From Cyanobium sp. Morenito 9A2 (GTDB taxonomy: Bacteria > Cyanobacteriota > Cyanobacteriia > PCC-6307 > Cyanobiaceae), in NCBI RefSeq assembly GCF_024345575.1, contig NZ_JAGQBJ010000017.1:1-50805 (forward strand): DNA of 50,805 nucleotides. The letters are read 5' to 3'. Below the pieces are notes generated by a model. It did not search any database and was not told the DNA's origin. It worked only from the letters and a program-made list of their open reading frames with translations. Positions 43,363-50,805 of this stretch are shown here, one piece after another. Positions within the stretch are counted from its first letter, which is position 1; every line of letters begins with the position of its first letter. The position numbers and the translations under genes were made by a program.

Positions 43363-45444
43363 CTGACGATCCGCTCCCCCCGCACGCTTCTGTGGTGGCT
43401 GACCCTGGCCCTGCTCTGGCTGGCGACCACCCTGGCCGACAGGCAGTGGCTGCAGCTGGATCAACGGCTGCCCTCCTGGGACCAGGCCGATTATCTGAAC
43501 AGCGCCGTGGACCATGGCCGCGCCCTGGGGCTGTTGGCCGGCGGCGCCTGGGAGGGTTGGCAGGCCCTTCTGGACCTGTCCCCGAAGATTCCCCCCCTCG
43601 CCAGCCTCGTGAACGGCACGGTGCTGGCCATCGCAGGCGACAGCCCCGATCAAGCCAGTGCCGCCCTGGCCATCTGGCAAGGGTTGTTGCTGGTGGTGGT
43701 GGCCTGCTGGGGCCGTCAGCTCGTTTCACCAGGCTTCGGCCTGCTGGCCGCGGCACTCACCAGCACCACCCCGGCCCTGGTGGCCCTGCGGGTTGATTTC
43801 ACGCTCGATTTGCCCCTGGCGGCCACCAGCGTGCTGGCGCTCTGGCTGCTGGGGCGCTGGGCGGCACCTGATCCGCGAGGCGGGCGCTGGGGTCAGGCAG
43901 GCGCGGCCGCCCTGGCGCTTGCGGCCGCGGTGCTGGTGAAGCAGAGCGCTCTGCTGGTGGTGCTGCTCCCCGCACTTTGGGCCGCAGCCGTGGGCCTGCG
44001 ACGGCCCCAGCGGCGACTGCAGGTTCTGGCCGCCCTGGGCCTGGTGTTCGCCCTGATTCTTCCCTGGCTGCAGCACAACTGGATCACCACGATCGGTGGC
44101 ACCAACAGGGCCGTGCTGGAGTCTGCCGCCCAGGAGGGTGACCCGCCGGCGCTCAGTCTGGTCAGCCTGCTCTGGTACCCCAAGCTCTGGCCCGAGCAAC
44201 TGGGGCTTGTCAACAGCTTGCCCGCACTGGCTGGAGGGCTGGCGGCAGCGGCCAGAGCCTGGAGGAAACGCCTGCAGCCGAACGCCGCGGAAACCAGCCC
44301 AGGTTGGGGCTGGGGCTGGTTGATCGGCTGCGCCATCAGCGGCTGGCTGTTCACCACCTTGAGCCCCAACAAGGACCCTCGCTACATCGCGCCGGTGCTG
44401 CCCCTGCTGGTCTTGCTGGTGACCCGGGGCTGGTGGATCCTGCTCCTCTGGTTCCGGGCCCGCTGGGGGCGCAAGGCCGCCCTGGCCCTGCTCGGCCTTG
44501 GATTGATCGGGAGCGCCATCGCCAGCGCCGTGGAGCGAACCGAGGCGCTGGAGCGCAACCCACCCTTCCCGATGGCGGAACTGATCCGTGAGCTGCGCCA
44601 GCGGGTGGGCACCGCCCCCACCACGGTGATCGTGATTCCGACCACCGGCGACTTCAATCAGAGCAACGTCACTGTGTTCGGCCGAAGCGGCGGTGGCGAG
44701 ATCGTGGGGCGTGAGATCGGTAAACGGGAGCAGGAACATCCCCTGGTGCTGCGCGAGGCGGAATGGTTGGTGCTGGCCACCGGGGACCAGGGCACCCACC
44801 GGGAGGTGTCCCGCCAGCTGAGCCGCTTGGTGCGCAGCGACGGCCGGTTCGAACGCCTGAGCAGCTGGCTCTGGAACGAGGGACGCTCCATCGAGCTCTG
44901 GCACCGGCGGGCCGCCGCGCCAGAACCGACGCGCTTTGACCGGCGCTTCATTGCCTTGGCCCGGGGGATGGAGCAGGGGCCCAAGGGGCTGGCGGCCGTG
45001 TTCGCCGCCATCGGGCCCGAGCACCAAATCGACGGCCATTTCCTCTATCAGACCCGGGTGGCCCGCTGGGCCGACAAGAAGCTGCGCACCGCCCCCGACG
45101 ACCGCGATGCCCTCTGGAGCCTGGCCCTGCTCGGGGTGCTTCAGAACCGACCGATGCTGGCAGCCCTGTGGTTCAGTCGCCTGGAAACACTCGAACCTGC
45201 CAACCCCTGGCCAGCGGCCTACCGCTCGGTGGTGCTGCTGGCCGATTGGCGCGTCCCCCAGGCCGCCGCCGTGGCCCAGGCAGCGAACAATCGCCAGAAC
45301 AATCCTGTGCTGCAGGGCCTGGCGGATCTGGCCGCCAGCCTCAGTGGCAACCTGAGCCGGATTCCCGCGCTGCGCGCTTCCCTGCCGGGGGCAGTGGAGG
45401 CGGTGCGGGGCCAACTGAGCAAGCCACAGGCGGACCCCCGATAG
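43363..45444 (+). CDS. ArnT/PMT-like membrane glycosyltransferase 1
   Basis: About 693 residues. Roughly ten membrane segments form a GT-C glycosyltransferase core of the PMT_2/ArnT superfamily; the first loop after helix 1 has LPSWDQADYLNSAVDHG, where the Asp probably takes the catalytic place. A soluble C-terminal region of about 280 residues follows and ends with helical repeats (WSLALLGVLQNRPMLAALWF). The start is uncertain: the catalytic loop and first helix lie upstream of the first in-frame GTG (43507), and the only start-like codons before it, after a stop at 43339, are non-standard. I place it at CTG 43363. Donor would be a polyprenyl-phosphate sugar; acceptor unknown. Confidence 0.75.
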   Translation: MTIRSPRTLLWWLTLALLWLATTLADRQWLQLDQRLPSWDQADYLNSAVDHGRALGLLAGGAWEGWQALLDLSPKIPPLASLVNGTVLAIAGDSPDQASAALAIWQGLLLVVVACWGRQLVSPGFGLLAAALTSTTPALVALRVDFTLDLPLAATSVLALWLLGRWAAPDPRGGRWGQAGAAALALAAAVLVKQSALLVVLLPALWAAAVGLRRPQRRLQVLAALGLVFALILPWLQHNWITTIGGTNRAVLESAAQEGDPPALSLVSLLWYPKLWPEQLGLVNSLPALAGGLAAAARAWRKRLQPNAAETSPGWGWGWLIGCAISGWLFTTLSPNKDPRYIAPVLPLLVLLVTRGWWILLLWFRARWGRKAALALLGLGLIGSAIASAVERTEALERNPPFPMAELIRELRQRVGTAPTTVIVIPTTGDFNQSNVTVFGRSGGGEIVGREIGKREQEHPLVLREAEWLVLATGDQGTHREVSRQLSRLVRSDGRFERLSSWLWNEGRSIELWHRRAAAPEPTRFDRRFIALARGMEQGPKGLAAVFAAIGPEHQIDGHFLYQTRVARWADKKLRTAPDDRDALWSLALLGVLQNRPMLAALWFSRLETLEPANPWPAAYRSVVLLADWRVPQAAAVAQAANNRQNNPVLQGLADLAASLSGNLSRIPALRASLPGAVEAVRGQLSKPQADPR

Positions 45445-45455
45445 CCTGTCGATCC

Positions 45456-46967
45456 ATGGGCCTCTGCCGTTCCAAGGGCCATCCCCTGCCGCTCTGGCTC
45501 CCGCCGCTGATCGGTGCGGCCCTGCGGCTGGTCCAGATCCAGGCGCCGATCCTGGGCATCCACAGCTGGCGCCAGGCGGACACGGCCGCCATGGCGCGCA
45601 ATTTCGCCGAGCAAGGAATGCGGTTCTGGCAACCCCAGATCGACTGGGGCGGTGCCGGCAGCGGCCTGGTGGAAGCCGAGTTTCCCCTCTACCCCTATGG
45701 AGTGGCCCTGCTTTACAGGCTGTTCGGGGTGCATGAGTGGCTGGCTCGGGGGCTTTCGGTGCTCTGCAGCGTGCTCACGGTCGTCCTGCTGATCCGGATC
45801 GGTCGGCACCTGCTGGGAGAGCGGGCCGGCTGGTGGGGAGGGATGTTCTACGCCGTGCTTCCCATTCCGGTGTTCTACGGACGCACGGTTCAACCGGAGG
45901 CCCTGCTGATGCTGCTGGCAGCCCTGGCGTTGGAACGCTTTCTGGTCTGGCTGGAAGGCGGGCGGCGCTCCGCTCTGCTGGTGTCGTGGCTGGCCTTCAG
46001 CGGGGCCTGCCTGGTGAAGGTGCTCCCCTTCCTCTGGCTGGGGGCACCCCTGCTCTGGCTCTGGGCGCGGGGGAAGGGGGGGTGGGGCCCGGTGCTTCGC
46101 CGCCCCAGCTCCTGGCTCTATCCCCTGGGCGCCGCTACGGTCACAGCCCTTTGGTACTGGCATGCCCGCCAGCTGGGCGAGAGCAGCGGTCTCAGTTTCG
46201 GCTTCTGGGGCGGCCAGGCGAACCGCTACACCTGGTCCGACCTGCTCGGGTTCAGCTACTGGGGTGAGCTGGCCCTGCGGGTTGCCGTGCGCAACCTGGC
46301 CGTGCTGGGGGTGCCCCTGCTGATCCTGGGCCTGCTGCCGCCCCGCGCCGGCTCAGCCGCCGAGGTTCGCCCGCTGGTGCGGGTGCTGCCGCTGGGGCTG
46401 GTGGCGGTGGTGGTGGCCGGCGCCCTGGCCCCCGAAACCACCGCCGTGCATGAGTACTACCAGTTGCCTCTGATGCTGTTCGCCTGTCCGCTGATGGGCC
46501 AGGGGTGGGTACGGCTGCGCTCGGGGTCGATCGGCTGGCGGCGGGGGGCCTGGGCTCTGCTGACCTTGATGGTGCTGGTCAGCCTCACCATTCTGGGGGT
46601 CGATTACTGGAGCCGGGAGCGGATCGCCGGCTCAGCCGCCTGGGAACTGGCCCGCCAGATCCAGGCCAGCACCCCTGGGCAGGCCCGCGTGGTGGTGATG
46701 AGCGGCCCCGATCCCACCGTGCTCTACCTGGCGAACCGCAAGGGCTGGCTGGTGACACCCGAGCCCCTCAGCCATCAGGACGCTGCCGCCTGGCGACGGA
46801 GGGGGGCCGATGCTGTGGCGGGGAGCTTTGCGGTGATCGAGAGTTACAGGCCCTTCCCCGATGGCCCCGAGAAAGACCGTCTCCGCCGCTGGGTGTGCGC
46901 CCAGCCGCCCGGGTGCCCGAGCGGCTCCGCTTTCGTTGTGCCGCTGAACACCGGAGCCGCTGTTTGA
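45456..46967 (+). CDS. ArnT/PMT-like membrane glycosyltransferase 2
   Basis: 503 residues, GT-C fold with about eleven membrane segments. The first external loop has GIHSWRQADTAAMARNFAEQ; the Asp is the probable catalytic residue. YAVLPIPVFYGRTVQPEALL near 130 and VKVLPFLWLGAPLLW near 190 are common in the group. The end is a soluble domain of about 130 residues. It starts 11 bp after gene 1 and overlaps gene 3 by one base (TGATG), so the three form one operon. Likely substrate polyprenyl-linked sugar; acceptor not inferable. Confidence 0.85.
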   Translation: MGLCRSKGHPLPLWLPPLIGAALRLVQIQAPILGIHSWRQADTAAMARNFAEQGMRFWQPQIDWGGAGSGLVEAEFPLYPYGVALLYRLFGVHEWLARGLSVLCSVLTVVLLIRIGRHLLGERAGWWGGMFYAVLPIPVFYGRTVQPEALLMLLAALALERFLVWLEGGRRSALLVSWLAFSGACLVKVLPFLWLGAPLLWLWARGKGGWGPVLRRPSSWLYPLGAATVTALWYWHARQLGESSGLSFGFWGGQANRYTWSDLLGFSYWGELALRVAVRNLAVLGVPLLILGLLPPRAGSAAEVRPLVRVLPLGLVAVVVAGALAPETTAVHEYYQLPLMLFACPLMGQGWVRLRSGSIGWRRGAWALLTLMVLVSLTILGVDYWSRERIAGSAAWELARQIQASTPGQARVVVMSGPDPTVLYLANRKGWLVTPEPLSHQDAAAWRRRGADAVAGSFAVIESYRPFPDGPEKDRLRRWVCAQPPGCPSGSAFVVPLNTGAAV

Positions 46968-48628
46968 TGATCCATAGCCTGATTCTCCAGTCGGGAACGC
47001 CCCCCAGGCGCCTGCTGTTGTTCCTCTGGGCAGCCGCGCTGGTGCTGTCCCTGGCGGGCCTGGACAACCTGCCGCTGCGCGATTGGGACGAAGGGATCGT
47101 GGCGCGGGTGGCACTGGAAATCGCCGATCGGGGGCTGCCCCACGGGCTGCTGCCCACCATCTGGGGGAACGACTATCTCAACAAGCCCCCGGGGCTGCAT
47201 TGGCTGATCGCCGCAGTGATCAGCTGCTGGCGCCACCTTTCCGGAGCCCCTGTCTCGGCCCTCCCGCCCGAGTGGGTGGTGCGCCTGGCGCCGGCACTGC
47301 TGTCCACGCTGGTGGTTCCCCTGGGCGGCCTAGTGCAATGGCAATTGCGACCCGGCCAACGAACGGCAGCGTTGGCCACCGCTGCCATCCTCCTGACCCT
47401 GCTGCCGGTGATGCGTCAGGGGCGGTTGGCCATGCTGGATGGGGCCCAGTTGAGTGCCATGGCCCTGCTCTGGTGGGCGCTGCTGCGCAGCCGCCGCGGG
47501 CAACGGGTCTGGGCGAATGGTGCCGTAGCTGGGCTGGGTGGGAGCGCCCTGTTGCTGCTGAAGGCGCCGATCCTGTTGCCCGCGCTGCTGGCCGGTTTCC
47601 TGGGCCTGGCGTTCGACCCCACCCCCGGCCCCAAGCGGTGGCGCTGGCTGCTGGCCGGGCTGGTGGTTGGCCTGTTGCCCGGCCTGGCCTGGCATGCCTA
47701 TCACGGCCTGATGCGTGGCCAGGGTGCCCTCTGGCTCTGGGGAGGCGACGGGGTGGGCCGGGTCCTGCTTGAGGCGGGCGAAGGCAGTTCCCTGGGCTGG
47801 AGAGTGCCGCTGCTGAAAGTGCTCGAGGGGGGCTGGCCCTGGCTGCCGCTCTGGCCGATCGCCGTGGGAATGGCCTGGCGACAGCGGCAGTGCCCCTGGG
47901 GGCGGTGGTGCCTGGTGCTGCAAGCGGTGATGGCGACCTCGATCCTGCCCCTGCGCACCCAGTTGCCCTGGTACAGCCACCCCCTCTGGCTCCCCTTCGC
48001 CCTGCTGTGCGCTGCCCCCCTGGCCGACCTTCTCCGCCCCGGGGGCCGAGGCGGGGTGCTGCGGCGTCTGCCTTGGTTCTGGATGGTGCTGGGAGGCGTG
48101 CTGCTCGCCGCGGGGGCGGTGGCCAATCTGCCGGACCAGGCGGCCCTGGCCCCCTACCGCTGGCTGCCGCTACCGGCGGGGGCAGGGCTGCTCGGAGGCG
48201 GATGGCTGCTGCTCAAGCCGGCGGAATCACCGCGACGGAAGGGCCTACTGCTGCTCATCGGCGGCTGGTGGCTGTCGTTGCTGCTGCTGGGCACCAGTCC
48301 CCTGTGGAACTGGGAGCTGAACGAGCGCTGGTCGGTGCTTCCGGCGGCGACCCTGGCCGCGGGAGGCGGTGCGCCGGTGTACATGGATGGTGACGCGGCA
48401 GAGCGGCCCAGCCTGCGCTGGTATGCCCAGCGCGAGGTCAGGCGCCTGCCGGACCACCAGGGCGGCAGGATTCCCAGTCCGTTCAATCTGATCCGGCAAG
48501 CCGGCGACCCCCCCGCGCAGACCCTGCTCCGCAAGGGCTCCTTCTGCAGCCTGAAGCTGCTCGGTGACGACAACTGGCAACGCTGGCTCTGCTACGACCC
48601 AGCCACAGGCGAGTCCCGGCCCCCCTAG
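46967..48628 (+). CDS. ArnT/PMT-like membrane glycosyltransferase 3
   Basis: 553 residues, the third GT-C enzyme in a row. The signature LRDWDEGIVARVALEIADRG near 38-57 (the DE-containing first loop) and WGNDYLNKPPGLHWLIAAV near 66-84 match ArnT, which adds aminoarabinose to lipid A, and other PMT_2 members more closely than genes 1 and 2. About twelve membrane segments, then a soluble C-terminal part of about 110 residues. Cyanobacterial lipid A generally lacks aminoarabinose, so another acceptor such as a lipopolysaccharide or surface glycan is more likely. Confidence 0.87.
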   Translation: MIHSLILQSGTPPRRLLLFLWAAALVLSLAGLDNLPLRDWDEGIVARVALEIADRGLPHGLLPTIWGNDYLNKPPGLHWLIAAVISCWRHLSGAPVSALPPEWVVRLAPALLSTLVVPLGGLVQWQLRPGQRTAALATAAILLTLLPVMRQGRLAMLDGAQLSAMALLWWALLRSRRGQRVWANGAVAGLGGSALLLLKAPILLPALLAGFLGLAFDPTPGPKRWRWLLAGLVVGLLPGLAWHAYHGLMRGQGALWLWGGDGVGRVLLEAGEGSSLGWRVPLLKVLEGGWPWLPLWPIAVGMAWRQRQCPWGRWCLVLQAVMATSILPLRTQLPWYSHPLWLPFALLCAAPLADLLRPGGRGGVLRRLPWFWMVLGGVLLAAGAVANLPDQAALAPYRWLPLPAGAGLLGGGWLLLKPAESPRRKGLLLLIGGWWLSLLLLGTSPLWNWELNERWSVLPAATLAAGGGAPVYMDGDAAERPSLRWYAQREVRRLPDHQGGRIPSPFNLIRQAGDPPAQTLLRKGSFCSLKLLGDDNWQRWLCYDPATGESRPP

Positions 48629-50258
48629 TCCGAAGGGGCCCACCGGGTCATTCCTGCAGCGGCCATCGCCTTTGCACAGTCAGGGCTCCTGCTGCAGTGA
48701 TGACATCTGCGGGTGCCCAGCGCCTATCGCAACCAGGAGATCGTTAGGCAAGCCCCTGGAGCGGCCTGGGGCACCCTCTTTTCAAGGGCACTCTTCCCGC
48801 GCAGCTTGTCTCCAGGGTGATCCAATCCGGGGACATCCATCGTTTGGTGGCCTGCGCAGGGGGCCGCTGATCGGGCTGCTGGGGGGCACCCGGCCCGCAA
48901 CGACGCCGGCAACATTGCCGCTGCGGTCGAGCGCCGGCGCGGAGGATCGAGGGCCGCCCAGGCTCTAGGGCCGGCGCCAGAACGGCAAGGGCAAGACCAT
49001 CGCCCGCTGGCTTGGGTTCGATCAAGCCACAGGGGAGGAGCCCGTGATCGCCGCTGCGGGCCTGACCATGCCCGCGGAAGACCAGCCCCGCTTCGACGCC
49101 GCCCTGGCGAACGGCCACGGCGCAATCGTGCTGAGCTGCCGCCCACGGCTGCTTCGTCCGCGTGGTCTCCTGGCTGTTGCCGCAGAGGCCCAAGGGCAGC
49201 CTCTGCGGCACCCAACACACCTCCAAGCCCATGGGAGTTCCCGCCCGCCGCCAGGTGAGCACCTATGGCAGTGCCCCCATCACCTCCCTGAGCGAGGGCC
49301 TGATCCTTGCTCGCATGGGCCCCCATGCCGCCCAGCCGCTGCCCTTCATTCCCTCCAGTGGCGGCTGGCGCCGCTGATCTGGCCGCGGCTGAACCTCGCC
49401 TCTGGATTCCAGGTTCTCAGCGGCGACCTTGGCCAACGGAGCTGATGGTGGCGGCGGCTGGCGGATTGACCTGGCCCGGCTGGTCTCCCCCTGGCCAACC
49501 GGCCCAGGGCCATGATCGTCGCCTCGGGGCTCGCCCAGGTTGTGGCTCCGGCCCAAAGGGGGCGTAGTCCTGCGGGGGCTTTGGTTGAAGCGACGCCGTG
49601 GCTATCCGGTGCCCCCTGGCGATGGTGAGACCCTGACCGACCTGGCGACCGCCCTGGTGGTGTCCAGCGGGGGCTGGGGGGTCTCTTGCAGCGGGGAAGG
49701 TGGGGCTGATGGGGGGTAGGGGCCGAAGCCGGGCCGTTCACGCACCCCAAAACCTTGATTCGTTTGGAGGACGCCCTGCAGCATCTGCCCCAAGGCAGCG
49801 CTGGAATGCCGTGATTCGCCCCCTGATCGAGGCGCCCCATAGGATCACCAGGCTGCGGCAACTGAGGCCAGCTGGTCCCTTTCTGATCGCCGTGAGCCTT
49901 TTGGCCTTCACCTGGCTGATCGAGGCGGCTCTGGTCCAGGGGCTGTTCGGCGCGATCGGTGCAGGTCCGAGTCTCAACCAGACGGCCGTGATCCACGCCA
50001 CCACAGGGCTGGAGGGGTGCTGTTGTGATGACGTACAGATTGGGCAGCTGCAAACCCAGGGCGATCGACCTGGCAGTGGCCTTCGGGGCAAGCCGGCCCT
50101 AGGTGCTTGGGTACGGCCTGACTCTGGGGCTGGTGACCGTGGCCTGTCCTGCCTGATCGTCAGCGGGGCACGGAAAACCCAAAGGGTTTTATGCACTCCA
50201 CTCTGCGGTGTGTGGACAATCGTCCAGCCTTGGAGAGCGCAAGCCCCCCCTAAACGAT
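48629..50258. other. Gene-poor region, probably degraded coding DNA
   Basis: About 1.6 kb in which no frame carries a recognisable protein. Short stretches look like former coding sequence on the plus strand: KTIARWLGFDQATGEEP, TMPAEDQPRFDAALANGHGA (about 48990-49140), VSTYGSAPITSLSEGLILAR (about 49255-49315), and a hydrophobic AGPFLIAVSLLAFTWLIEAA (about 49870-49930). They lie in different frames with stops between them. I could not assign a family. No transposase remains or direct repeats were noticed. Confidence 0.4.
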
Positions 50259-50295
50259 GCCCCCGATGGCCTGCGGGAAGCAGACCATCGGGGGC
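50259..50295. terminator. Perfect 11-bp hairpin
   Basis: gcccccgatgg (50259-50269) and ccatcgggggc (50285-50295) are perfect complements around a 15-base loop. Neither strand has a long T-run; the minus strand continues ATCGTTTAG. It lies about 56 bp downstream of the small reading frame at 50351-50404 and could end a leftward transcript. Confidence 0.5.
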
Positions 50296-50350
50296 TCTCG
50301 CCGGGTCCGCTCTGGCGCGGAACCGATTGATCAGGAAACAGACACCGAAA

Positions 50351-50404
50351 TCAGCCGGCGTTCTCCGCGATCAGCAGACCCTGGGTCATGGAACTGTGGC
50401 TCAC
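50351..50404 (-). CDS. Candidate 17-residue peptide with strong ribosome binding site
   Basis: GTG start at 50404 preceded by AAGGAGGAGGTGCCC, an unusually complete Shine-Dalgarno sequence for this genome, where most genes lack one. The frame reads MSHSSMTQGLLIAENAG and TGA. There is no homologue known to me. It lies in the leftward direction between psbD and a strong hairpin. It may be a real small gene, a leader peptide, or the remnant of a longer one. Confidence 0.35.
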   Translation of the reverse strand: MSHSSMTQGLLIAENAG

Positions 50405-50426
50405 GGGCACCTCCTCCTTGGGGGGA

Positions 50427-50561
50427 TTAAAGCCAGCCGGCGACGCCTACGGCTGCGAACCTGAATCCGAAGCCACGCCACTGCTGACGGAACTCGCTGA
50501 TGGTATCGGACTTTCCAAGCTCATCGCGACTCCCCAGCGGAGTTTCTGACCCTGCCCCCAG
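50427..50561 (-). other. Short open frame without a normal start
   Basis: Between a TGA and TAA 50427 the minus strand reads 44 codons ending in KSDTISEFRQQWRGFGFRF and AAVGVAGWL. The composition is protein-like, with an aromatic and basic middle, but no ATG, GTG or TTG opens it. It may be the end of a truncated small photosynthesis-related gene. The strong ribosome binding site of the next frame lies right after it. Confidence 0.3.
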
Positions 50562-50631
50562 GGTTCACGCCGCTTCGGTGACGGGGGCAACCAACCAACC
50601 AGAGAAGTAACCCCGCGAAGCAAAAAACACT

Positions 50632-50656
50632 AAAAAAGCGCCCCATACGGGGCGCC
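50632..50656 (-). terminator. Terminator of psbD
   Basis: On the minus strand, stem GCGCCCC/GGGGCGC (seven perfect pairs, four-base loop) is followed by TTTTTT. It lies 21 bp after the psbD stop. Confidence 0.95.
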
Positions 50657-50676
50657 GGAATGGATGGGTTCAACGC

Positions 50677-50805
<129 letters not shown>

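Noticed and set aside
43726-45414. A 562-codon open frame antisense to the first ArnT-like gene
   Set aside because: Low-complexity Gln/Gly/Pro-rich translation and full overlap with a membrane protein that has clear domains.
49700-50464. A 254-codon open frame in the decayed right-hand region
   Set aside because: No family blocks, no ribosome binding site and mixed composition; parts resemble old coding sequence in other frames.
50535-50625. Possible glutamine-type riboswitch after psbD
   Set aside because: GTTCAC and GACGG occur in order near a hairpin, but the conserved core (CGTTCA ... GACGGAAGTAGG) and the three-stem layout are not matched.

Overview
The window is a chromosomal segment of a GC-rich cyanobacterium, most like the Synechococcus/Cyanobium group. 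It carries psbU, the 3' end of psbD, ndhO, a CRR7-type gene, a petL candidate, btpA, a plant-type zeta-carotene desaturase, two SLH/OprB porins, a PucC/BCD-type transporter and several families known mainly from cyanobacteria (DUF751, DUF3120, DUF4346, the PDZ-radical SAM-DUF512 protein). At least seven copies of the cyanobacterial octamer GCGATCGC are present. Psb U argues against Prochlorococcus. No rRNA, tRNA, CRISPR array, transposase or prophage gene was recognised.

Layout. 0.1-6.5 kb: a leftward cluster uppP, PDZ/radical SAM, TolC-type channel, PucC-type MFS, inositol monophosphatase-like. 6.6-9.8 kb, rightward: DUF3120 membrane protein, psbU with a clear terminator, nadB. 9.8-11.5 kb, leftward: VKOR-thioredoxin fusion and btpA. 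11.6-14.2 kb: rimO and an MFS exporter. 14.3-22.1 kb: compact small transcription units in both directions (petL candidate, B12-type radical SAM, DUF4346, an acyltransferase-like protein, a RibD-type reductase, a tandem PTPS/QueD protein, aroK, CRR7, GST, DUF751, rbfA). 22.1-27.7 kb, rightward: GH3 hydrolase, an exported zeta-toxin-like kinase, a DMT permease, a GT2-TPR protein, hemD. 27.7-34.9 kb: lipoprotein, SRPBCC protein and zds (leftward), divergent from an IscA-type protein, then TPR, LpxB-related and small membrane proteins, closed by a leftward epimerase and cation/proton antiporter. 38.5-48.6 kb: ndhO, J-domain protein, two porins, three ArnT/PMT-like membrane glycosyltransferases. 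The right edge holds the end of psbD.

Two stretches are decayed. In 35.1-37.7 kb I read the remains of an organosulfonate-use locus: an N-terminal ssuD fragment, a frameshifted SfnB-type acyl-CoA dehydrogenase, and on the other strand an ssuA-type binding protein broken by frameshifts and stops. In 48.6-50.3 kb the DNA looks like degraded coding sequence whose origin I could not name.

Structural signals beyond the genes: a perfect 11-bp-arm palindrome between zds and the IscA-type gene that places a TANNNT -10-like hexamer on each strand; four convergent gene pairs that end on one shared CTAG; three same-strand junctions coupled by TTGA; and a psbD that is followed directly by a terminator instead of psbC, so it is probably the stand-alone second copy. 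I saw no clearly new multi-gene system. The best candidates for follow-up are the exported zeta-like kinase, the palindromic double promoter, and the small genes downstream of psbD.
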